From Proteus vulgaris (GTDB taxonomy: Bacteria; Pseudomonadota; Gammaproteobacteria; Enterobacterales; Enterobacteriaceae): 64,000 bases of DNA. Location of the stretch: NCBI GenBank assembly GCA_901472505.1, contig LR590468.1:3509501-3573500 (forward strand), read 5' to 3'. This document shows positions 18,271 through 27,118 of the stretch, one piece after another. The first letter of the stretch is position 1. Each line of letters begins with the position of its first letter. The notes under the pieces are model-generated. The model made no database searches. It was not told where the DNA came from and was given only the letters and a program-made list of their open reading frames with translations. The position numbers and the translations under genes are program-made.

Positions 18271-19131
18271 ATGAAACGTATTACACCTATTATTTTATCA
18301 TTTCTTATGATCTCCACCAGTTATGCAAATGCCGATATAACTGTTGAACCTAATGCTAATATTGGATCTTCATTGTTAACTTCGGCGCGTGATATTTCCA
18401 AGCGTTCAATGAATGATGAAAATTGTGGAATTGGTTGCCCATTAGGAGGAAGTGAAACCACTATTCAGCGAGATGTTTATACACTAAATAATAATAGCGA
18501 AACCAAGTTTGCAGACTGGGTTGCTTATTTAGTAACTAAAGACAGCATCGGTAGTGGTAAAACACGTAATTGGAAAAAAGATCCGGCTTTAGGCAATGAT
18601 GAAACCTTATCGCCAGCGGATTATAAAAATGCTAATGCCACATTAAAAGTTGACCGTGGTCATCAGGCACCTTTAGCGTCATTGGCTGCGTTACCTGGTT
18701 GGAATGCACTTAATTATCTTTCTAATATCACACCACAAAAAGCAGATTTAAACCAAGGTGCGTGGGTGCGATTAGAAGATCAAGAGCGTAATTTGGCAAA
18801 AGAAGGTCATAAAGTCTTTACAGTGACAGGCCCTATCTATGAAAGAAATATGGGTAAATTGCCTAGTACAGATAAAGATCACACTATCCCAAGTGCTTAT
18901 TTTAAAGTGGTTTTTCTAAATGATACACCAGAAAACTCCTCTTATGCAGCGTTTATTATGGATCAACAAACACCGAAAAAAGCAGATTTTTGTGAATTCC
19001 AAGTAACAGCGGCAGAAGTGGAAGCTCGTACAGGTTTAACACTTTGGGGTCAGTTACCTGAAAAAGCTCAAGATGTGAAATCTCAATTTGGTGAGTTAGT
19101 TAAAAAAATGGGGTGTACAGTATTAAAGTAA
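18271..19131 (+). CDS. Secreted DNA/RNA non-specific endonuclease
   Basis: 286-residue homologue of Serratia marcescens nuclease. The signal peptide ends near SYANA (residues 1-21). The beta-beta-alpha-metal active site is DRGHQAP (general base His131), followed by SNITPQKADLNQGAW with the Mg-ligand Asn near residue 161. A disulfide pair, CGIGC, lies near residue 52. It degrades extracellular DNA and RNA. Start ATG 18271 with AAAGGA upstream; the frame is open for ten more codons but lacks a better start. No inhibitor gene is seen next to it. Confidence 0.93.
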   Translation: MKRITPIILSFLMISTSYANADITVEPNANIGSSLLTSARDISKRSMNDENCGIGCPLGGSETTIQRDVYTLNNNSETKFADWVAYLVTKDSIGSGKTRNWKKDPALGNDETLSPADYKNANATLKVDRGHQAPLASLAALPGWNALNYLSNITPQKADLNQGAWVRLEDQERNLAKEGHKVFTVTGPIYERNMGKLPSTDKDHTIPSAYFKVVFLNDTPENSSYAAFIMDQQTPKKADFCEFQVTAAEVEARTGLTLWGQLPEKAQDVKSQFGELVKKMGCTVLK

Positions 19132-19156
19132 TAATTTAAACCTGAATACTAATAAT

Positions 19157-19185
19157 AAAAGGTCACTTCATTTAGTGACCTTTTT
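19157..19185. terminator. Bidirectional terminator between nuclease and fetB
   Basis: AAAAGGTCACT-TCATTT-AGTGACCTTTTT between converging genes, with A and T flanks on both sides. Confidence 0.85.
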
Positions 19186-19207
19186 CAATATAATCAAATA
19201 ATTATAA

Positions 19208-19999
19208 TTAACTATTTTCTAAATTAATTAGCTGATGACGTTGATTAAAGAATTTTTTATAGGTTAAGTAACATGCAATTATGGTTGAAATACTGGCTGT
19301 TGCCATCAACATAAACGTCACCATAATTTGATATTTTACGGCTTGTAATGGATCAACACCTGCAAAAATAAGTCCAGACATCATCCCAGGTAAACTTACA
19401 ATTCCCACTGTTTTGGCTGCATCCACCGTGGGGATTAATGAAGATTTAATGCTGTCTCTAATAATACTCATAGAGGCTAATTTAGGTGTTGCACCCAAAC
19501 TTAGCATCTCTTGTAATTGCTGTTGCTGATTTTGAAAACGTTGTCCTAAATTATTATAACAAAGGCCAGTTGCTATCATCGCATTACCTGCAATCATCCC
19601 GGTAATAGGAATAATTTGAATTGGAGTAAAAGCAATAGAACTGGTGAGTAATAAAATAGTTAAGGTTAATAATGCCCCTGTAGTAATAGCAGTAAAAGAG
19701 ATAAGAAAAATATCTTTAACATATTTACTGCGTTTCTTGGCGTTATACGCCGCGTTATAACAGATAAAGAGCACCATTAAAAAGGTAAGGATAAAATGGT
19801 CTACATGGAATATATAGGTTAATACATAGCCAACAATTAACAGTTGGACAATTGCTCTTGCAGTACTCCAAATGATATCTTTTTCTAAAGCGAGTTTTTC
19901 TTTACTGCTAATAAAAATAGCCACAAGAACTAATAAAAGCGAGAAAATAAGAGACTCGTTGCTTATTGTATGTTCGTTCATAATATGATGTTCGCTCAT
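19208..19999 (-). CDS. fetB: FetB-type ABC transporter permease (iron export)
   Basis: 263-residue UPF0014 membrane protein with about seven hydrophobic helices. The family segments ARAIVQLLIVGYVL and TVGIVSLPGMMSGLIFAG are present. With FetA it forms an ABC exporter linked to iron homeostasis and oxidative stress resistance in E. coli (formerly ybbM). It is the second gene after fetA with a 33-bp gap. ATG 19999 is used; an in-frame ATG six codons in (19981) is an alternative, since neither has a strong ribosome site. Confidence 0.9.
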   Translation of the reverse strand: MSEHHIMNEHTISNESLIFSLLLVLVAIFISSKEKLALEKDIIWSTARAIVQLLIVGYVLTYIFHVDHFILTFLMVLFICYNAAYNAKKRSKYVKDIFLISFTAITTGALLTLTILLLTSSIAFTPIQIIPITGMIAGNAMIATGLCYNNLGQRFQNQQQQLQEMLSLGATPKLASMSIIRDSIKSSLIPTVDAAKTVGIVSLPGMMSGLIFAGVDPLQAVKYQIMVTFMLMATASISTIIACYLTYKKFFNQRHQLINLENS

Positions 20000-20032
20000 A
20001 GCAAAGGGTGACTAATTAAGAGAAAAAAATGT

Positions 20033-20683
20033 TTAAGCATTATTGTGAGAGGGTAACTGGATGACATCATCAGCATGTTTTATTTCATTTTGATCATGTG
20101 TGACCCATAACACGGCTAGTTTTTGATCTTTTACATAGTGGTGGATAACATCATTCACTTTTATTTTATTATCTTCATCTAATGCACTGGTTATCTCATC
20201 AAGTAATAAAATTTTTGGCATAAATTGCAAATTTCTTATCAGTGAAATGCGCTGTTTTTCGCCACCTGAAAGTTCGTTGATCCTTTTTTCTATTATGGAT
20301 GCGGGCAAACCAAAATAGTCTAAATTCTGCTTAAGTTTTCTATCATCTACTGAAACTTTTCGTAATAAATAAGGAAATTTTAGATTATCGTAAACAGTTT
20401 CACCAAATAACATGGGTGTTTGTGTACAGTAAGAAACCTGCTGACGATACTCTTCGGGGGGAAGGGTTACATAATCTTTATTTTCAAAGAAGATGTTACC
20501 GCTGGTGGGTGAGAGTAGAGAGGAAATAAGCTTAAGTAAAGTACTCTTACCGCAACCCGAAGGGCCTGTAATAAGTTTAAATTCAGAAGGTTGAAGTTGA
20601 AAATTTATGTTATCGAGGATAGTTTTGTTATCAATTCGATAGCCTATTTTATCAAGACGTAAAAGAGTCACTGTGCTTTCCAT
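20033..20683 (-). CDS. fetA: FetA-type ABC transporter ATP-binding protein
   Basis: 216-residue ABC ATPase with Walker A GPSGCGKST, signature LSGGEKQR, Walker B ILLLDEITSALDE and switch His in VLWVTHDQ. Its position directly before the UPF0014 permease identifies it as FetA (E. coli ybbL). The ATG at 20683 has AGGATAAG just upstream and fits the family length; the frame extends 12 codons further upstream without support. Confidence 0.9.
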   Translation of the reverse strand: MESTVTLLRLDKIGYRIDNKTILDNINFQLQPSEFKLITGPSGCGKSTLLKLISSLLSPTSGNIFFENKDYVTLPPEEYRQQVSYCTQTPMLFGETVYDNLKFPYLLRKVSVDDRKLKQNLDYFGLPASIIEKRINELSGGEKQRISLIRNLQFMPKILLLDEITSALDEDNKIKVNDVIHHYVKDQKLAVLWVTHDQNEIKHADDVIQLPSHNNA

Positions 20684-20779
20684 TCTTATCCTAAACTTAG
20701 AAGAGATAATAGTTATCATTATATAGATATAGTAATATAAAGATCCTGTTTTAAATCAGTTATTCAGTTATTTCGCAAA

Positions 20780-21410
20780 TTATGCATACCATTGTTGTAT
20801 ATCGCTGATTATTTTACCGGTTAAACGTTCACCTTGTTCATTATAAAATCCATGATCTAACTTATCGTATTTAATAAATGTTATATTAGATTGTTTAATA
20901 TCTTAGTTTAGTTTATGTAACGCTTCTACGTTGACATTTGTGTCATTGAGAGTTTAAATAATTAAAACAGGTGTGTGTTGATTACTTTTAATTATTTTAA
21001 GTAAATCGACAGCAAAAAATTGTTGCCACCAATATTTACTGTATTCGCTGATAAATCGTTCATCATCAATTTAATTGTTTTTTATTGTATCAGCAAATTG
21101 TTTAAAGCCATTTAAGGCATCTTCAACATATTCTTTAGGTCTAGTATGACGGATATTATAAAGAACATCGTCAAGAAAAAAACGACCTCCACCATTTAAT
21201 GCAACGACAGCTTTAATATCGTTACGTCTAGCTACCACTAAAAGCACCATCGTAGTGCCTTTACTCCCACCGATTAAAATGATATTCGGATATTGCGAAG
21301 ATAATTTCACTTCCATCTTGACGAGTTAATGTATGTGTTGATATTTATGCATAACTCACAAAAGAAGTCAGTAAAAAAGCAGAAAGTATGAGGTGAGGTG
21401 AGATACGCAT
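20780..21410 (-). pseudogene. Decayed secreted alpha/beta-hydrolase gene
   Basis: Minus-strand remnants of a signal peptide (MRISPHLILSAFLLTSFVSYA) are followed at once by a stop. A frame break then leads into an 81-codon segment with the nucleophile-elbow-like GGSKGTT and ALNGGGRFF. Downstream in-frame stops interrupt the tail (TPVLII-stop-TLNDTNVNVEALHKLN-stop-DIKQSNITFIKYDKLDHGFY), which contains the catalytic-His-like DHGFY. Several stop codons plus a missing middle show genuine decay rather than a sequencing slip. Confidence 0.75.
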
Positions 21411-21562
21411 AAGAACCTTTATTGTTTTATATAGGGATCTAAAGTAGAAAAGCTTTTTATGTTGATAAAATATAGCTAATTAGTTTAGTAAAATAATAAC
21501 AAAGGCAATCAAAACAAATTTTATTGCGCCAATAGACTTTATAGAATTAATTTATTCTTAAT

Positions 21563-21593
21563 AAAAACAGCCTGAAATATTCAAGCTGTTTTT
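21563..21593 (-). terminator. Intrinsic terminator after the Rob-like gene
   Basis: AAAAACAGC / GCTGTTTTT stem with an inner TGAA/TTCA pairing, directly after the minus-strand gene's stop codon. Confidence 0.75.
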
Positions 21594-21600
21594 ATCGTAA

Positions 21601-22515
21601 TTAGTGAATTGGAACAAAATAATCTATTTCTAAGGTTTTTGGGAGTTCCATTAAATCGACATCGGTTTCAATACTGACATATTTTTCAATATCAGCGCCT
21701 AAACGGCGACATAGCCCTAATGCAGGTAGTGTATAAAAATATATTTTCATCGCAAATTGTTTATATTCATCCAGTGTGCCTTTAAATTGAAACCTAACAT
21801 AACGACCAGGTTCTATACGTTTTTTTCTAAATCCACTGGTTTTTGTAAAATGATCCAAACTATTCAAACCAATCTCATAGTCAATTTGGATTTTATTTTT
21901 ACGTAGCGTATTAGGTTGATATGAAATCAGCACTGTACTTTCTGTGAAATTTTTATCTGTATACAATAAAAAATCGTTCCAAAATTGATGGCGAATATCT
22001 TCATGCAATTTACCGATATCTTCAATAGAACAAAAATATTGGTATTGCATACCATAAACATAACTTTCAGGCAGTTCCATAATGTTAGGAATAGGTAAAT
22101 CAGTGACATCAAAATTAATGGGAGGTTGAAAATTATCACCACAAAGATTATCAAGTTTACGATATTCAGTAGGTGTAACGCCAAATGTAGCTTTAAAACG
22201 GCGTGTGAACGATTGCTGAGAATCAAACTGATAACGTAATGCCACCGTAAGAATAGGCAGTTTTGTTAACCGTAATTCAGTTGCAGCTTTTGTGAGGCGT
22301 CGCCCTCGAATATATGAAGCCAGCGTTAAGCCCGTTGCTTGCTTAAATACTCGTTGCAAATGCCATTTTGTATAGCCTGATTTAATCGCAACATCATCAA
22401 GTAGCAACGGTTTTTCCAGATTTACCTCAATCCAGAGAAGAAGCTCTTTGATAATTTCTATATTAAATGTGGATAAGGTATTCGCGGGAGCAAACCCATT
22501 GTGCGGAGATGACAT
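21601..22515 (-). CDS. Rob-like AraC-family regulator with GyrI-like domain
   Basis: 304 residues. The N-terminal AraC/XylS double helix-turn-helix (about residues 18-120) has KSGYTKWHLQRVFKQATG and FDSQQSFTRRFKATFGVTP. These are closest in pattern to the SoxS/Rob/RamA group. The C-terminal half is a GyrI-like ligand-binding domain, as in Rob, which binds bile salts and fatty acids. Whether it is the rob orthologue or a paralogue cannot be decided here. It is divergent from a TetR gene across a 90-bp gap with a clear operator. Confidence 0.85.
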   Translation of the reverse strand: MSSPHNGFAPANTLSTFNIEIIKELLLWIEVNLEKPLLLDDVAIKSGYTKWHLQRVFKQATGLTLASYIRGRRLTKAATELRLTKLPILTVALRYQFDSQQSFTRRFKATFGVTPTEYRKLDNLCGDNFQPPINFDVTDLPIPNIMELPESYVYGMQYQYFCSIEDIGKLHEDIRHQFWNDFLLYTDKNFTESTVLISYQPNTLRKNKIQIDYEIGLNSLDHFTKTSGFRKKRIEPGRYVRFQFKGTLDEYKQFAMKIYFYTLPALGLCRRLGADIEKYVSIETDVDLMELPKTLEIDYFVPIH

Positions 22516-22573
22516 GATAATTTCCTGAAAATATTTTGTTCAGTTTACACAAAACTGATACCCATATATTATT

Positions 22574-22590
22574 ACATACTTATGGTATGT
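22574..22590. promoter_or_regulatory. Operator-like palindrome between Rob-like and TetR genes
   Basis: ACATAC-TTATG-GTATGT is a perfect 6+6 inverted repeat placed 15 bases before the TetR start codon. It resembles AcrR-type operators (TACATAC...GTATGTA). Autoregulation by the adjacent TetR protein, and possibly control of the divergent gene, is inferred. Confidence 0.55.
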
Positions 22591-22605
22591 TTTTAGGGTT
22601 TTATC

Positions 22606-23226
22606 ATGAATATAAAATCACGGCAACAAGAGAATTCAGAGCAAACACGCACCGCGTTACGTGAGGCGGCACAAGAACTATTTATAAATCAAAACTATTG
22701 TGATGTTTCCATAGATGAAATATCACGTCACGCAAGAGTGACAAAAGGGGCGTTTTATCATCATTTTAGTAATAAGAAAGCACTATTAAAAGAGTGTTAT
22801 CTTTTTCAAGTTTATAAAGTCATGGAGCAACTTGTTAAAATTCCTAACTATGATGATAAATGGCAAGAACTTGAAGTTATTTTTAGTTTTTGTGTTGATC
22901 ATATTTATCAACATAAAGATACACTTATTCCGCTACAAGAGATTATCTCCGTTTTAGGTTGGAAGGAATGGGATGAAATTGATGCACAAATTCTTATTCC
23001 TCGAATCAAATCCTGCGTAGAAATACTCTATTCTAAGCAAGAAATTTGTACTTACTCTCCTGATATTGTCGTTAATTTAATCTATGGTTTTCTCACGCAT
23101 ATCGCGATTAACTTAAAAAATGAAGAAACATTATCGGAAAATGCCTGTAGGGATTTCAAAAGGATCTTTGCTGATTTTCTGATGGGAATAAAACAAGCTT
23201 CAATAAACGTGAAAGCCTGTAAATAG
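22606..23226 (+). CDS. TetR/AcrR-family transcriptional regulator
   Basis: 206 residues. The N-terminal TetR helix-turn-helix (about 12-60) contains SIDEISRHARVTKGAFYHHF, the standard recognition helix. The C-terminal ligand-binding half resembles AcrR in length and in its LKECYLFQVYKVMEQL segment. The ligand is unknown and no efflux pump is adjacent. It is divergent from the Rob-like gene and followed by a Nudix gene 66 bases downstream, which it may co-transcribe. Confidence 0.87.
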   Translation: MNIKSRQQENSEQTRTALREAAQELFINQNYCDVSIDEISRHARVTKGAFYHHFSNKKALLKECYLFQVYKVMEQLVKIPNYDDKWQELEVIFSFCVDHIYQHKDTLIPLQEIISVLGWKEWDEIDAQILIPRIKSCVEILYSKQEICTYSPDIVVNLIYGFLTHIAINLKNEETLSENACRDFKRIFADFLMGIKQASINVKACK

Positions 23227-23292
23227 CACAAAAAAACAGGATGATTTAATGTACATTGGAACAAGAACATAAGACATAAGGATAAGCATATC

Positions 23293-23769
23293 ATGACACT
23301 AGAAGTGCCTAAAAGCCATTTCACTGCAACGGGTATCGTATTTAATCAACAGGGACAATTTCTTTTCCATTTACATTCCAAAATAGGGTACTGGTTACCA
23401 CCAGGTGGTCATATCGAAGATAATGAAGAACCACAAAATGCGGTATTAAGAGAAATAGAAGAAGAAACTGGATTATTGTGTGAATGTCTTTGTTATCAGC
23501 CTGAATTTAGCCTTGGTTTAAATGATAATGATGTTATTGAACTCGTTAAGCCCCTCGCCATTTTAAAAGAACCTATTCACGATAAAAAACAAGGATTTCA
23601 TTATCACATTGATATGATTTATCTTTGTAAACCACTAGAAAATAGCCAATTGACAAATAAATCTTTCCAATGGCTTTCTTTAGATGAACTAAAAAAAAGA
23701 GAAACGCCATTGAATGTGATAAGACTTATTGAACTAACTGAAAAGTTATTAATAGAAAATATTATTTAA
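23293..23769 (+). CDS. Nudix hydrolase
   Basis: 158 residues with a Nudix box near residues 39-61: GGHIEDNEEPQNAVLREIEE followed by ETGL, matching GX5EX7REUXEEXGU with all catalytic Glu residues present. It hydrolyses an X-linked nucleoside diphosphate; the substrate cannot be told from sequence. AAGGATAAG precedes the ATG. No predicted signal peptide or membrane segment. Confidence 0.88.
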   Translation: MTLEVPKSHFTATGIVFNQQGQFLFHLHSKIGYWLPPGGHIEDNEEPQNAVLREIEEETGLLCECLCYQPEFSLGLNDNDVIELVKPLAILKEPIHDKKQGFHYHIDMIYLCKPLENSQLTNKSFQWLSLDELKKRETPLNVIRLIELTEKLLIENII

Positions 23770-23810
23770 ATTTCTCAATAAAACTAAATTAATCTTAATA
23801 AATAAACAAT

Positions 23811-23842
23811 AAAGACAGTTTTTAGAAACTGTCTTATTTTTA
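23811..23842 (+). terminator. Intrinsic terminator after the Nudix gene
   Basis: AAGACAGTTT-TTAG-AAACTGTCTT followed by ATTTTT. Between here and the chemoreceptor gene the DNA is very AT-rich without a recognisable gene. An AAAGGC/GCCTTT hairpin lies at about 24134-24158. Confidence 0.85.
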
Positions 23843-24097
23843 TTGGAAATAAAATATTTTTAATATTTGATATAACTTAATATTGAAGTTAAATAAATTA
23901 ATGTTAATAAGTGTATATACTTAAAATGGAAGTAGGTGAAAATAAATAAAAAAAACACAAAAACTAAAAAATAATTAATAAATTATCTTTTTCTGAGTAA
24001 AATCAGCATCATTGCGAGATATTATAGAGTTAATTTATTTCTGGTTGGATAAAAAACTCGTTTATTTTGTAAATGAAAAATGCTTTTCACGACACTC

Positions 24098-24125
24098 TAA
24101 AGTTTTCTCTTACTATTACCGACAT
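24098..24125 (+). promoter_or_regulatory. FliA (sigma-28)-type promoter for the chemoreceptor gene
   Basis: TAAAGTTT (24098-24105), 12 bases, then ACCGACAT (24118-24125), against the flagellar sigma consensus TAAAGTTT-N11-GCCGATAA. The -35 element is exact; the -10 matches 5 of 8 and the spacer is one base long. It lies about 155 bases upstream of the start codon, consistent with co-expression with flagella. Confidence 0.6.
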
Positions 24126-24280
24126 TATAAGTAAAGGCAGATCTTATGCGCCTTTATATTTTAATGAATACATTTTAGTCTTATTTTATTACACCAGGGA
24201 ATATGCTCTTTATCAGAGAAAGAGTGCATTCTGATATCTTACAAATGTACAGATTAAAACTCTGTATATTTTGATGGAAT

Positions 24281-25885
24281 ATGACCATGTTTAAAAATAT
24301 CAGTATAGAAAAGACCGTTAAGGTCATGCTGGCCATTTTATTTGCGTTGATTATGAGCATTATTTATTTTAGTTATGATGCTTCCACTCGATCTTATAAT
24401 AATTTCGTTTCATCAAATAGCTTAAGCCAGCAAATGTTACTAATGGGCAAAGCTCGATATCAAATGGCCGTGATCAGGGCAAATATTAATGGTTTAGATG
24501 GACAATTAAGAGTCAATGAAAAACCCTCTGCAAAATATTTTCATCAAACTGCTGAGTATATTGAAATTACCCGTGAAGAAATCCACCGTTGGGCAGACGC
24601 TGAAAAGCTAACAATGGAAGGGCGTGAATTAGCAGATGATATGACAAAACGCTTTGATGAACTGCTTGATATTTTTACTGGCGCGTTAGAGCGATTGCGC
24701 AAAGGCCAGCTCACAATTCATTCGTCTAGTGCTAAGATGGATGAGCTCAATGACATCACAATGCAATATTATGCTGTTGCTAATGGCATAGAGAGTGGTT
24801 ATATCGATATTGCTAAAACATCTCAAGAACGTTTGATGATGGTATCATTAACAACAAGCATTATTGTTATTCTTTTATTTATCATTATATTGCGTTGGTT
24901 CTCTCATACCTTCATTGGCAATATCAAAATATTAATCAATATTTTTAGCAAGATGAGCCAAGGTGATTTTAGTATGCGTGTCGATAATCATGGCACTAAT
25001 GAATTTGGTCAATTATTTAATGAAATGAATAAGATGAAAAATTCATTAAGCCATATGATTTCTTCAGTCAAAAATGCTGTTAATACCATTAGTGTGAGTG
25101 CGAGTGAAATTGCGACCGGAAATACGGATTTATCATCCCGTACAGAAGAGCAAGCAAGCGCATTACAAGAAACGGTTGCGAGTATGGAACAAATTAAAAC
25201 TACCGTTGAGAAGAATGCTGATAATTCACGTGAAGCCAGTAAATTAGCATTAACAGCGACAAGCTCTGCTCAAAACGGGGAAAGTGTTATGGATAGCGTG
25301 GTAGAAACCATGTCTTCAATCTCTGAAAGTGCGAAGAAAATTGCAGATATTAATGACATCATCAATAGTATTGCAAACCAAACCAATATCTTATCATTGA
25401 ATGCTGCTGTTGAAGCTGCTAGAGCGGGTGAGCAAGGTCGCGGATTTACAGTTGTTGCATCTGAGGTACGTAATTTAGCAAGCCGTAGTGCAGAAGCTGC
25501 AAAAGAGATCAATGAACTGATCACCCACTCTGTCAATAAAGTACATGTTGGTTCTCAACAGGTGGCCCAAGCAGGACGCTCAATGTCAGAGATCGTTACA
25601 ACCATTAATCAAGTAAATGACTTTATGCAACAGATAGCCCTTGCTTCTAATGAGCAAAGCATGGGTATTAACCAAATTGCATTAGCGGTAAGTGAAATGG
25701 ATACAGTTACCCAACAAAATGCAGCATTGGTTGAAGAATCTGCCGCCATTACAGCGAATATGGATGATGAAGCTCACCAATTAGCTAAATTAGTTTCACA
25801 ATTTAAAGTGGATGAAGAGACAGAAACATCTTCACACTTTGAAGCAACTAAATCAGTTGAAGATAGCAATACTAAAGAAAAATAA
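24281..25885 (+). CDS. Methyl-accepting chemotaxis protein
   Basis: 534-residue Tsr/Tar-type chemoreceptor. The first membrane helix is at about 12-30, followed by a periplasmic four-helix ligand domain (30-185), a second helix (about 188-208), HAMP ([20 protein letters not shown]) and a cytoplasmic coiled coil. The invariant CheA/CheW-binding tip is [20 protein letters not shown]. Methylation-site-like Glu/Gln pairs flank the tip. It lacks the C-terminal NWETF pentapeptide that tethers CheR and CheB, so it probably depends on other receptors for efficient adaptation. The ligand is unknown. Start ATG 24281 or 24287. Confidence 0.92.
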   Translation: MTMFKNISIEKTVKVMLAILFALIMSIIYFSYDASTRSYNNFVSSNSLSQQMLLMGKARYQMAVIRANINGLDGQLRVNEKPSAKYFHQTAEYIEITREEIHRWADAEKLTMEGRELADDMTKRFDELLDIFTGALERLRKGQLTIHSSSAKMDELNDITMQYYAVANGIESGYIDIAKTSQERLMMVSLTTSIIVILLFIIILRWFSHTFIGNIKILINIFSKMSQGDFSMRVDNHGTNEFGQLFNEMNKMKNSLSHMISSVKNAVNTISVSASEIATGNTDLSSRTEEQASALQETVASMEQIKTTVEKNADNSREASKLALTATSSAQNGESVMDSVVETMSSISESAKKIADINDIINSIANQTNILSLNAAVEAARAGEQGRGFTVVASEVRNLASRSAEAAKEINELITHSVNKVHVGSQQVAQAGRSMSEIVTTINQVNDFMQQIALASNEQSMGINQIALAVSEMDTVTQQNAALVEESAAITANMDDEAHQLAKLVSQFKVDEETETSSHFEATKSVEDSNTKEK

Positions 25886-25906
25886 GTGGTTGCACGGTTA
25901 ATAAAT

Positions 25907-25945
25907 AAAAAGCCCCTTGGCATAATTTATGCGAAAGGGCTTTTT
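25907..25945. terminator. Terminator between convergent chemoreceptor and ldhA genes
   Basis: AAAAGCCC...GGGCTTTTTG with an inner GCATA/TATGC stem, giving a branched hairpin between converging genes. Confidence 0.8.
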
Positions 25946-25965
25946 GTTGCATTTATTCTGAACGT

Positions 25966-26970
25966 TTATAATGGCACTTTGATCTGATTAACACATTCAT
26001 TACCCGTAGCTACATCTTTAATATTGTGTAGTGTTGTCTCACTAATACTGATTAAAGCTTCTTCTGTTAAAAATGCTTGATGCCCAGTAAATAACACGTT
26101 ATGACAAGAAGAAAGGCGACGGAAAATATCATCTTGAATAACGTCATTGGATTTATCTTCAAAGAAAAGATCGCGTTCATTTTCATAAACGTCCATCCCC
26201 AAAGCACCGATTTTTCCTTGTTTTAGCGCATTAATCGCAGCGGCAGAATCAATTAATGCACCACGACTAGTGTTAATAATCATCACACCGTCTTTCATTT
26301 GTGCAAAAGCAGTTTCATTTAATAAATGATGATTATCTGCAGTCAGCGGACAATGTAACGAAATAATATGAGAATTTGCATAAATTGTTGCTAAATCAAC
26401 ATATTCAGCACCTAAATCAAGTACAGCTTGATTTGGGTAAGGATCATAGGCTAGTAATTTCATACCAAAGCCTTTTAGTATACGTAATGTCGCTAATCCA
26501 ATTTTGCCAGTACCAATAATACCCGCCGTACGGTTATGCATATTAAAACCAGTTAGACCTTCTAATGAGAAGTTTGCATCACGAGTACGCTGATAAGCTC
26601 TGTGTATACGGCGGTTTAAAGAGAGCATCATGCCAACAGCATGTTCTGCAATGGCCTCGGGTGAATAAGCTGGCACACGTACAACGGTGATACCCAATTC
26701 CGTAGCTGCTTCTAAGTCAACGTTATTAAAACCCGCACAGCGTAAAGCAAGTATACGAATATTAAGGCTAGCTAGCTCTTGCAAAACCGCACGATTGGCA
26801 TCGTCATTAACGAAAATACAAACCGCATCCGCACCAACGGCATTTTTTGCGGTTTGTTCTGTCAAATTAAAATCGAAATATTCAATATCATAATGATATC
26901 CATTATGCTGATTGACCCATTCCATGTGTTTACGATCATAATGTTTAGTACTATAGGAAACGATTTTCAT
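25966..26970 (-). CDS. ldhA: D-lactate dehydrogenase, fermentative
   Basis: 334 residues (E. coli LdhA 329). Reduces pyruvate to D-lactate with NADH during fermentation. The D-isomer 2-hydroxyacid dehydrogenase fold is shown by GTGKIG near 153, the catalytic Arg in INTSRGALIDS, Glu in DVYENE and the catalytic His in LFTGHQAFLTEEAL near 296. The neighbourhood (ldhA next to ydbH-ynbE-ydbL) matches E. coli, except that hslJ is absent between them. Confidence 0.94.
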   Translation of the reverse strand: MKIVSYSTKHYDRKHMEWVNQHNGYHYDIEYFDFNLTEQTAKNAVGADAVCIFVNDDANRAVLQELASLNIRILALRCAGFNNVDLEAATELGITVVRVPAYSPEAIAEHAVGMMLSLNRRIHRAYQRTRDANFSLEGLTGFNMHNRTAGIIGTGKIGLATLRILKGFGMKLLAYDPYPNQAVLDLGAEYVDLATIYANSHIISLHCPLTADNHHLLNETAFAQMKDGVMIINTSRGALIDSAAAINALKQGKIGALGMDVYENERDLFFEDKSNDVIQDDIFRRLSSCHNVLFTGHQAFLTEEALISISETTLHNIKDVATGNECVNQIKVPL

Positions 26971-27118
26971 CTAGTTTTCTCTACTCTCGATTAAAATTTT
27001 GTTCAGAGACTGGAAAAACAGAATTATCCAGCCCCAATATGAAAGAAATTAATACTATCATTATAAACAATTTAACAAGGTAAGTGGATGATTCAGGTTT
27101 GTTTAAAAGGAATATGAT

